Part shown: piece after piece, positions 55,256 to 64,000 of the stretch
Layout: each line of letters begins with the position of its first letter
How positions within the stretch are numbered: the stretch's first letter is position 1
From: Gonocerus acuteangulatus
Taxonomy: Eukaryota > Arthropoda > Insecta > Hemiptera > Coreidae
Assembly: GCA_946811695.1 (NCBI GenBank)
Contig: OX328125.1
Coordinates: 96,670,260 to 96,734,259, forward strand
Direction: 5' to 3'
Length of the DNA: 64,000 nucleotides
Program-made: the position numbers and the translations under genes
The notes under the pieces: generated by a model
The model's database searches: none
Seen by the model: only the letters and a program-made list of their open reading frames with translations
What the model was told of the DNA's origin: nothing

Positions 55256-56488
55256 CGTTATCCATGATCCATATCTGTAAAGGAGACCCACATCTTTAAC
55301 CTGTTTTGAAGCTAATATCTAATTAACGATACTTAAAATGGAAAAGAAATGTTGGTTGTTTGTAAGAGAGTATTCTAAGGAGAAGTCCCTCAGTTCAGCA
55401 GGTTTCTGAAAGTGGCTTAGAAAGGAAAATGCAAGTTGATTTTTAAAAACTTTATTAAAATAAATAAATCATAAACAAAGATTTACAGCATATTAAAGCT
55501 TTCTATTAATACAAAAAAATCAATCAACAACATTTGATAAAATTTATAGAACAGCCTTTAGAACTAACATTTGATTTAATGTCAACAAGGTAACTATAAA
55601 CCATTTCAAAGAGGTTATCTAAGTTTATTGCCTTCAAGGCTAGAAAATGCTCTGTTAACACTGATTTCAGATATTTTCCACGCACTATTTGGAATGATAA
55701 AGGACACAACTTGTCCGCTACAATTCTTTGCAATTTTTTTTAATTAAAAAAACCAATAAGTAAATAAAACGTTAACACATGGATGTCTTTATTTAACACA
55801 TATAAAGCAGAAAATTCTGTTCTCCTTCCTACTATATATTAAATTCTATCACATTTTTTTTATTTTTATTTATAATGAGCTACAACTATCTCATTTTGTT
55901 CTCAAAAATAAAATGAACATATTCTCACTAAATATTTTCGATCTTGGACCGTTTAACTAATCAGTGTTAACTTTAATTATAAATGCATGTTTTCCTCAGG
56001 CAAGTCGTGTTGATTCAATATGTCCTATGCACAAGACAAGTAGTGATTTATGAAACTAAATTCACCTTAAATATCCCTTATAAAAGAAATGTTAAGTACT
56101 TCATACATGTATTGTACAGAATAAATGAGTTTTTTTATTGTAGAAAGAGCAAAAGTCGAAGTTGAAGACATGCAATCGCCTTCTCTTTGATTTTAGGTTT
56201 ATGAAGCAATCACTTTAAACAAACATCATTTTTGTAAACTTATTGCTTGTCAGGTAAATTATTGAGCAAAGCTTGTCAAAAGTAGTTAAATACGTTTGTA
56301 TCTGTATTTCAAGAAACCCTACATTCCTAAGGGCTGAAATTGTAGAAATTCATAAATAAAAAGATTTTCTGTTCCGTATTTACAAGTTTCCTGTTTCATG
56401 ATTTTCTCTAACACTAGAGAGAGTATATTGATAATAAGAGTATATTTATCATGTAAAATGTTTCTGTATAAGCATTCCTGTCCAAAAA

Positions 56489-56536
<48 letters not shown>

Positions 56537-58589
56537 GACGATCAGGTTTCTTAAACGACTGATTAATTTTTTATATTAAAAAAAATCCAAAAGAATTCCA
56601 TTAATTTTTAATAGTTATGTACTTTTAAATATGAACATTGACAAAGAAACTGCATCATTCAAATACAATATTTTTTCCAAAGATGCGGTGAAATACATAA
56701 AACAACTGATAATGAAAATTGTTATAAAATTAGTAAATATCTTACAAAAAGAAAATTGTATTTCTAACATATCAATATACTTAATCAAAATAACATTATT
56801 TTTTCCTTCTTGAAATTTGCTCTTTCATTCCCTAATAATTTTTCCCCTATTTTAGGAAGCTACGATTTATTTATTGTTTTTGAAGCACCTCATGGTAACT
56901 CAATGTCACTACAAAGAAAAACTGTCCTAACACTTAGGTCAAATTTACTTTAACGTCCAATTATTGTTATGAAATGAAGTTTTTTTTTTGACATTTCAAA
57001 AATATAAAAAAAATTATTCATTGCATTTCAAAAATATAATTACACTTTACCTCTTAGATATGGAATATATTTTCTATACTTATATAGTTTAAAACTATTC
57101 TTTTAATTTGAAATTATTATGACAAAAATAATAAATTAAAAAAATATATCACTCTACTCATATACAGATTGAGTTGGAGCAACTTCGAATAGCAGCTGGC
57201 AAAATACTGTGAATTTTTCTGAAACAGAAAAATAAAAATGTTCTGAGATATAGATAAAAACACAAATTTAATCTAATACTGTTATTTCATTAAAATAGTT
57301 CATACAGCAGAATACACAGTCTGTGAGTTTAATTATGGGTTCTATACTAAGGCTCAGTTGGCTTAAGGCTTTACACCGTCTTGAGATTAGAAAACCAAAA
57401 TTTTTTGGGGGTCTATATATATATACTGTTAAGAATGTTTGTATTGGGAGGTCTGGAAAGTTCGTAGAGGTTTTAAAATAAAGTTTCATCTTAATTCATA
57501 TTCAACTTTCAAATCTTTTGTATTTATTATAAGTTCAAAGAATCAAGATAAAACCTTACTTCAAGATCTCAATAAACTTTCTGAACCCCCACCCCCTCCC
57601 AATAGAAGGGCACGAGAATTCAGAGATATTAGTGGCCAAACTCAGATTTTCATGAAACTTCACATACTCAATTGCCCAAAAATTGTATTTAAATGGCTTT
57701 CATTGGTTTATTTTTTCATATTAGAACGACGGTAGGATCAACGCATTATGATCGTAATATATTCAAGGGATTATGTTTCCTAGATAAGTGAACTTAATGA
57801 TATAAGAATTGTTTCGTAACATTACAGGACACTTTTCAAACAAATCCATAACATATTTAAAGCAACAGCGAAGTTGAACCCTGAGTGTCATTCAGAAACC
57901 AATGATAACGAAAGTAATCGCTATTAAGACAATAATGAAGAAGACTATTAGCATTTTTTTTTAAAGAAATAATCTTTTGTTAGATAAAGTAACAATTTTT
58001 CATCATATATTAGAACATGTTTTGGCACATTTTTTTTTATTTTATTTTTTTTTTTACTAAAAATTAATTTAATTGTAGTTTATACAAGTTATATCATAAC
58101 TGTGAATGGTGTAAAATAAATACTGTGAAAGAGCATTGCGATATTTTTTTTTCATGTTTTTGTTCTTACTTAGGTTGAAATGAGGCAGTATGTGAAGTTT
58201 TTTGAGCACTAATAATAGTAATATGAGTTTGAGCATTAATCGCTCAGAATTACCAAGGGATCTTTTTTGAAATCCCTGCTGATGGTGTACTTATTTCCTC
58301 TGTTAGTCAATCCTTGGAAATAATAATTTCCTGTTTATAAAGGCTTGGAAGTAACACAAAGAATTTCTTTTCATAGAAATGATAGATGTTTGAAAAATGA
58401 ACTGAAATGAGTTTTTATAACTTATGAACATGGTACCCAATCAAAAGAATTCTTTGTCGTACCTTTGATAATATTATAAAACATATCATTCAAAACTAAA
58501 GCTAGGCTTCAATATAAGTCTTCAATTTCACACCGCATGTATCCCTAGATCATATATTTGAATAATTAATTTGACTTAAAAAGGGTTCA
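55256..58589. other. Gene-poor AT-rich region
   Basis: No supported gene. A run of about 42 A lies at 56492-56533. The ORFs of 60-100 codons here are AT-composition products without domains. Confidence 0.55.
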
Positions 58590-59600
58590 GTTGTGGTGTC
58601 TTAACAAAATTATATTTTTTATAATAAAATGTGTTTTATTTTTTGCCGTTTTGGCTTTAAATTCAAGCCTTCATCAGGGCTATAAAATAAGAAGGACAGA
58701 GTTAATACTAATTTATATACAGAAGAAATGAAAGGAAAACCATTATACATAGACGAGGACGAATGATACATATGGTAAATGTATGTTGTAGCTAGAGCCT
58801 TAATTAAAGGTAGATTAATACAGATTTAAATCTTAAATGGTTCACATAGAAAAAGATATAAAATTAATAAGTACAAGATGAAATTTGGCTTACCAACGAG
58901 AAGAAGGAGAACTATGCCTCCTGGCTGTGCAATTATTTATGAAAGTGGTGTATCACAGTAAGTTTTAGATCACGGTATGTTTTTTATTTTATTTCTTCTG
59001 TATATAAATTAGTATTAACATGTTCGGGCCTAGCGTTGTCACATATGCGTCCGAGAGATGTGTTCTGTGGGCCTGGTTTCATGGCGTGTGCATCAGCATA
59101 TAGCTTGGCTTTCTTTCTATCCCCACTAGTTCGGGCCTTGTCCTATACACTCCGTATAATATTGGTTTGTGATCTCATAACATTATTCCTGGTTAGATTT
59201 GCGGGTCTGGTATCTTATGATACTGAATCGGCCAGAAAAATTCCTTCAGCGGGCCCGCTGTCGTGGCGTATTTGACACTTAACTAAATTGTAATTAAACC
59301 ATTAAAATTACATCACTTCAAAAGTTTCTTCACTTACTTATTATTTATTTTTTATATGTTTACTGAAATAACTATACAAAAGGAAGACTTGGGCCCTGGT
59401 GGAAATTTTGGTCAAAGCAATCAGTCCTGAAAGTGTTAACTCTGTCCTCCTTATTTTACAGCCTTGTTGAAGGCTTGAATTTCAAATCGAAACGTTGGCA
59501 AAAAAACATTTTCTTAGAAAAATTTAGTTTTATTAAGACACCACGACCAGACCCTGACTAAATCTACCTTTGCATTTCCAACAGTTAATGATCTCCCCTC
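58590..59600. mobile_element. Element F with ~105-bp terminal inverted repeats (~0.95-1 kb)
   Basis: The left end (GTTGTGGTGTCTTAACAAAA ... TCAAGCCTTCATCAGGGCT ... GGACAGAGTTAAT, about 58597-58705) is the reverse complement, with some mismatches, of the right end (GTTAACTCTGTCC ... AGCCTTGTTGAAGGCTTGAA ... TTAAGACACCACGACC, about 59436-59545). The right side extends to about 59600 with GGAGATCATTAACTGTTGG on the minus strand, also seen at 5555-5632. The internal 79-codon ORF has no known domain. Confidence 0.8.
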
Positions 59601-59624
59601 AACAAATTTAAAAAATGTAATTAT

Positions 59625-60374
59625 TTATAAATTTTCTTCCTTACCCATACATGTAGTTGTAACTCCGTAGTACACAAAAGGTATATAGAAAACCAAGCCA
59701 GCTAATATAAAAAATGTTGCATATAAGTACTCAATCTGAGGAGAATCTATTATCGGAGCGGCTATCAGGTACAAAGAAATTCCCAAGACTATAACTGGAA
59801 TGATAATGGGAACCTGAAAAAAAAAATATACAATAAAAATTGTTCGTGACATAATTTTTTGACTAATTGTTTATGTTAATTTACTGTCCTAAACACAAAA
59901 TTACAATCCCTCTCACGACATATACACGACTCTCTAGCACTACACTTCAGGGCGGTGAGGACCTAGATGTTTTCTGCCCTTAAACACCCAATCCATCCAT
60001 CCATCCTTACTAATTGTTGCTATTAATTATTTCAATTTCAAAGAATTGTGTTTCCATTTAGTGATTAAGTACCCATAGTAAGTAAGTATTAAGTATCCAT
60101 AGTTCTCTGTTAAGTTGTTTCTCGTCTGCATGACAGACTTTTCTTTTTAAATAAAAAATACAATTATGTAATTTAATCTTATTACTATTACCACCTGTTT
60201 TATTACTACTTATAAGAACCTTACCTTATATGGCCGGGGGAAATTTGGCCGAGTAAATCTCATCACAATTAAAGCTAACATAGCACCACCATAAAATATC
60301 CATGCAGTAAAACTGAAGAAGTCAATCAGTGAATTTATTGTTCCTGACAATACCATTGCCACTGCAATCAAAGA
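59625..60374 (-). CDS. SLC7A9: b(0,+)-type amino-acid transporter, last two coding exons (SLC7A9-like), partial
   Basis: These are light-chain subunits of heteromeric transporters that exchange cationic and large neutral amino acids or cystine across the plasma membrane, usually with an SLC3A1-type heavy chain. The exons are 60225-60374 (50 codons, phase 0 at both ends; AG at 60375-60376, GT at 60223-60224) and 59625-59813 (62 codons plus stop). The protein read is AVAMVLSGTINSLIDFFSF, TAWIFYGGAMLALIVMRF, RPNFPRPYK, then VPIIIPVIVLGISLYLIAAP and EYLYATFFILAGLVFYIPFV. This covers the last four membrane helices and a short tail. The R-P-x-K boundary between the exons is a family hallmark. Upstream exons were not found to the right, up to 64000, so they lie beyond the window. 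The symbol is by best family resemblance. Confidence 0.85.
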
Positions 60375-60563
60375 CTGAAAAAGAACATAATTAAAGATTA
60401 ACATAATCACAAAGAGTTTTTTATTGAACAAATTTTTTTACCATCAACATTTTTTATATTAGTTCAAACAGTAATGATAGAAAACTCGACTAGGGACTGA
60501 TCACCTGTTTGAAGATTTGTTAATAATATCTATTATTAAAGCCAACATGAATTATATGGAGTT

Positions 60564-60568
<5 letters not shown>

Positions 60569-60620
<52 letters not shown>
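60569..60620. repeat. (TA)n microsatellite
   Basis: A TA run of about 52 bp directly adjoins the tail of a family-1 SINE. Confidence 0.9.
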
Positions 60621-60622
<2 letters not shown>

Positions 60623-60805
60623 CTTTTAACATCCATTATTATTAACTACGAATTTTGGGACGGGTTATCTATAGGTTACCACCCTTTTTGAGCCATGATA
60701 GGGCTGATGCCTTTTCTTTTTTCTAATGAAAAGCCACCTCCCCACAATGGGAATCGAACCCACGACCTTTGGCACGGAGCGTTAAGTGCTCACGCCTTAA
60801 CACTT
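60621..60805 (-). mobile_element. tRNA-derived SINE, family 1, head truncated
   Basis: Tail, body and B box (GGTTCGATTCCC on the minus strand) are present. The first ~20 bp of the head are missing, and the tail merges into the (TA)n tract. It lies upstream (minus strand) of the SLC7A9-like exons, presumably in an intron. Confidence 0.88.
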
Positions 60806-61252
60806 ATTATATATATAATCAAAATTATAATAAGAAATATCCTTCCCCAGTTTTTATTAATAATTTCTTACTAATTACTTAACTGTCAAACTTGTCTATC
60901 AACCCAAAATGTTGGGATTTAAACCCAAAAGTTTTTTTATAATGATTACTAAATTAAAATATCCTCTCAAATGCTAGCCTCAAACAATTTGTTAGTGTAC
61001 TGCTTGCTCAATAATAGTAAATTTAATAGGATTCCTTTTCAACAATGATAAACACAAAGCAAATGCACTCATAAAAATATGTGCATATTTAAATTAAAAA
61101 CAGCTTTTGGTTGTACATAGCAAAGAATCGACCCGTTTCAGGATATACTCTGTTTCAGACAGCAAATACATCAAATCCAGGCTTTAAAAACTGCCTGTCT
61201 GTCAGTCTGTATGTTCAGCAAAATGTTGTCCGGAATAAGCTCATCTGTGGAT

Positions 61253-61325
<73 letters not shown>

Positions 61326-61328
<3 letters not shown>

Positions 61329-61986
61329 AATGATATATTACATTCTTGAAAATATTTTTAAATTCAAATAACCATCGATATTTTGAAAAGCCCGCGCAAA
61401 TCACAAACAATATAACATTATATTATATACGATCAAAATTAATAATATTTTTGGACAATACTGATGTACAATATATCCATATTAAATGTACATTCAGATA
61501 ACAATAAATTAATTATTATGTATGGCAAAAAACAATTGTTATCTTTATATATAATCCGGCAAACTGCGGAAGTTGAGAAGCAGGGACGCTAAACTTTCCC
61601 GCTTTCTCGAATGGCGTCAGTCCATTCTAGTTCCAGCCGCGATAGAGAGAGGTTCAGTCTACTCTAGTCTCAGCCTTGTCTTGAAGAAGAAGTCTTTTGG
61701 TTCTTAGCGTTGGCCGAAGTCAGAGCTCTCCTCCAAGGAATACCGAATATATTGAGATTTCGTTGGAAGCGGATTGATTTAGAGGTAAGAATTGTTTTTG
61801 TTGTAGTTTTCAATTATTTTATTATTGTTTGCATGTAATTTAATATTGTTTGTATCTCAGAATTGTCTGGAGATAAATGTAATACCAGTAATTCACTCGG
61901 AACCTTGATCCATGAGATTAAGTTAAATTAATATAATATAACTAATTATAATTTCTTTATGTCTTATTGTAAAAATTATCATTACA
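61326..61986 (+). repeat. Left LTR (661 bp)
   Basis: It starts TGTAATGAT and ends ATCATTACA, a 9-bp perfect terminal inverted repeat with TG...CA ends. It contains a less AT-rich stretch near 61560-61750 (GCAGGGACGCTAAACTTTCC; CAGTCCATTCTAGTTCCAGC) that may hold the promoter and R region. Confidence 0.92.
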
Positions 61987-61991
61987 TTAAA

Positions 61992-62004
61992 TGGCGCCCA
62001 ACGT
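61992..62004 (+). other. Primer-binding site, tRNA-Lys type
   Basis: TGGCGCCCAACGT lies 5 bp after the LTR. It matches the complement of the 3' end of arthropod tRNA-Lys (CTT), ...ACGTTGGGCGCCA, as recalled from known tRNAs. Confidence 0.82.
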
Positions 62005-62089
62005 AGACGGCCGAGTGAATTAAAATTAAAAACGGTAAATAAATATTAAAAATAAAATTTTAAAAATAATTTTTTTTTATATAATAAAA

Positions 62090-63283
62090 ATGTCTGACGT
62101 AAATATTGAACAATTTCGGAATGGCGGTGAGGAGGATAATGTAGAATCACCGGAATACGTGTTTTTTGCGCCAGGAGAGATAAATATTGTAGTCGAAACG
62201 CGTGAAAACGAATTGCAGGAGGATGATGCAATAGCATTCAGAGAATCGGCGGGTTCATTAGGAACAGAAATTCGATCCAATAGCGGGAATCATGCTTCCG
62301 AAAGGGATAATGAGATGCATCCTCAAGGCTTAGAAGAAATGATGAGGTTATTATTAGGACAACTGAAATTCGATTTAAGTAAGAGTATTTGCAATATTAA
62401 GCATGAAATAAATCAAGAAATAAAGTTCGAATTAAATAAAAATAATAAAATATTGGAAAATAAAATTGATAAAAATAATAAAATATTGGAAAATAAAATA
62501 GATGCAAATAGAATAGAACAAAATAAAAAATTGGACGATTTATGTAATACTTTAAATAATATGGGTAAAAATCGGAATGAAGAGACGATGGAGTTGGAAA
62601 AATCGAATGATAACTTTTTTAATAAAAATAATATAAGTGGTGAAGAGGTTATTGAGGTTAATGAAAATAATAACGAAAATTTAATTAAAAATACCGAAAA
62701 TGACGATACACAATTCAATAAGGACGATTCAAGTGAATTAATAAAAGATAATTTCAATTATGATTGCAGTATTATTGATCAAAAATGTGAAGAAAATAAA
62801 ATATTTGTTGAAACTAAAGATGAAAGTGAGTATGTTTGTTTAGTGAATGAAGATGATAAAATTAAAGAAATATTATTGAGTAATTTGAATAATAATAATG
62901 AAAAAATAAATCAAATAATTAAAAATAATATAACTAATGATAATTTAAAAAATAAAATAAGTACAGACGTTATGGATGAGAATTTGGAACAAAATAATAT
63001 TAAAAAATTAGTTGATGATCATATAATTAGTTTAAAAATAATGAGTTATAATAATAATAATGGTAATAATCAAAATAATATAATGAATAAAAATGTTAAC
63101 AACAATAATCATCTGAAAAATATGGACACCAAATTTGGTAATAAAGTAAAAATACTTTTTGAGTATCAATATCAAAATGGGATTGAAAAAATTGCAAAAT
63201 TAAATCGGCCACCACGAAAGAGAATAAAACAAATCCTTAGGAATAATTCGGACAGATGCAAAAAAGATTTTAATGATAAATAG
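62090..63283 (+). CDS. Asn-rich coiled-coil protein of the LTR element (397 aa)
   Basis: The only ORF of the element, starting with ATG at 62090. Residues 1-80 are acidic with ordinary codon choice (MSDVNIEQFRNGGEEDNVES). Residues about 85-170 form a likely coiled coil, with a direct repeat of NNKILENKIDKNN-type units, a layout seen at the start of some Gypsy gag proteins. Residues 170-330 are asparagine- and lysine-rich low complexity with strongly A-rich codons. The tail (LNRPPRKRIKQILRNN) is basic. No zinc knuckle, protease or polymerase motif is seen. It may be a gag N-terminus joined by deletion to the end of pol, or a new structural protein that packages the RNA. The frame is intact. 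Confidence 0.7.
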   Translation: MSDVNIEQFRNGGEEDNVESPEYVFFAPGEINIVVETRENELQEDDAIAFRESAGSLGTEIRSNSGNHASERDNEMHPQGLEEMMRLLLGQLKFDLSKSICNIKHEINQEIKFELNKNNKILENKIDKNNKILENKIDANRIEQNKKLDDLCNTLNNMGKNRNEETMELEKSNDNFFNKNNISGEEVIEVNENNNENLIKNTENDDTQFNKDDSSELIKDNFNYDCSIIDQKCEENKIFVETKDESEYVCLVNEDDKIKEILLSNLNNNNEKINQIIKNNITNDNLKNKISTDVMDENLEQNNIKKLVDDHIISLKIMSYNNNNGNNQNNIMNKNVNNNNHLKNMDTKFGNKVKILFEYQYQNGIEKIAKLNRPPRKRIKQILRNNSDRCKKDFNDK

Positions 63284-63629
63284 TGGATCCAGGACAATTT
63301 TTAAATGTAGTACTAGCTTAGAATTTATATCTGTTACAAAAATTAGTTTAATATAAGATTTAATGGATAATAATAATGTATAAAAATTTAGCATAAATTT
63401 AATAATCATATTACTTTAGGATAAGATAGTTTTGATAATGATAATGAATAAAAATTATGTAACGAAATAAGTTATTGAAAATTTGAATAAAAAACAGGCT
63501 TACCAATCTAATTAATATTTCTGTATCCCGAAACTTCAAATTAAAAAATTCAATTTTAAATTTATTTTTAATACCGGACTAAAAACATTTTTTTTTTTAA
63601 ATTTTTTTTTTTTTAGACAGGAGTGCAAA

Positions 63630-64000
63630 TGTAATGATATATTACATTCTTGAAAATATTTTTAAATTCAAATAACCATCGATATTTTGAAAAGCCCGCG
63701 CAAATCACAAACCATATGTACAAATAACATTATGTTATATACGATCAAAATTAATAATATTTTTGGACAATACTGATGTACAATATATCCATATTAAATG
63801 TACATTCAGATAACAATAAATTAATTATTATGTATGGCAAAAAACAATTGTTATCTTTATATATAATCCGGCAAACTGCGGAAGTTGAGAAGCAGGGACG
63901 CTAAACTTTCCCGCTTTCTCGAATGGCGTCAGTCCATTCTAGTTCCAGCCGCGATAGAGAGAGGTTCAGTCTACTCTAGTCTCAGCCTTGTCTTGAAGAA
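63630..64000 (+). repeat. Right LTR, partial
   Basis: It begins TGTAATGATATATTACATTC and follows the left LTR base by base to the window edge, apart from a short patch near 63710-63735 where it has about 11 extra bases and a few substitutions. The sequence before it (AGACAGGAGTGCAAA) is a weak polypurine tract. Confidence 0.92.

Larger units (their letters stand above)
61326..64000 (+). mobile_element. Non-autonomous LTR retrotransposon, right end cut by window
   Basis: Two near-identical LTRs (61326-61986 and from 63630) enclose a ~1.64-kb body. The body has a tRNA-Lys-type primer site and one ORF, with no protease, reverse transcriptase, RNase H or integrase. The left LTR begins directly after a (TA)n tract (61258-61325). 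All required ends for mobilisation in trans are present. A relation to Ty3/Gypsy elements is suggested by the primer site and the TA-rich target, but no conserved enzyme is available to prove it. Confidence 0.88.

Noticed and set aside
59036..59275. 79-codon hydrophobic ORF inside element F
   Set aside because: No recognisable domain and located between the element's inverted ends; kept only as part of the element description.
62413..62757. 114-codon Ser/Leu/Phe-rich ORF on the minus strand of the LTR element
   Set aside because: Shadow of the A-rich, Asn/Lys-coding ORF on the plus strand.

Overview
This is a 64-kb piece of an AT-rich animal genome. The genes are split by introns with consensus GT/AG splice sites. 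They lie among tRNA- and 5S-derived SINEs, non-LTR and LTR retrotransposons, mariner, hAT, Helitron and piggyBac-like remnants, many fold-back MITEs, and long (TA)n and poly-A/poly-T tracts. The protein matches and repeat types point to an arthropod. A chelicerate such as a spider is my guess only; nothing here fixes the species.

Four host genes are recognisable. (1) A mitochondrial fission factor homologue (MFF/Tango11) lies on the minus strand at 12.8-17.6 kb; at least one of its internal exons was not found. (2) Gamma-tubulin complex component 3 (GCP3) lies on the plus strand at 18.6-42.3 kb. I could assemble it completely as 16 exons whose phases all agree, giving 894 codons. The two genes are head to head, about 1 kb apart. 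(3) An SLC17-type (sialin / phosphate cotransporter-like) MFS transporter lies on the plus strand at 49.2-52.4 kb, with 2 exons and 448 codons. (4) The last two coding exons of a b(0,+)-type amino-acid transporter (SLC7A9-like) lie on the minus strand at 59.6-60.4 kb. The rest of that gene should lie beyond the right edge. An unidentified 200-codon exon-like ORF follows SLC17 at 52.7-53.3 kb.

Layout: 0-9 kb is repeats (a dispersed element with ~145-bp tandem units, a hAT remnant, nested MITEs, and a mariner inside a TTAA-flanked element). 9.9-12.4 kb is a decayed copy of a multi-copy arthropod protein gene, interrupted by a TTAA-flanked MITE. 12.8-42.3 kb is the MFF/GCP3 gene pair. The large GCP3 introns hold a 5'-truncated Jockey-like LINE, a separate 71-bp piece of the same LINE's 3' end, a deleted Helitron, minisatellites, striking CpG-rich palindromes and a long hairpin. 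43-49 kb is a TTAA element, an R1-like LINE tail and a Gypsy integrase remnant. 54-59 kb is fold-back elements and sparse sequence. 61.3-64 kb is a young LTR retrotransposon with near-identical LTRs, a tRNA-Lys-type primer site and one asparagine-rich coiled-coil ORF in place of gag-pol.

Nothing here looks like an operon or a defence locus. The most unusual objects are the one-ORF LTR element, the 5S-derived SINE, the twin perfect palindromes and the layered insertions that can be read from intact target-site duplications.
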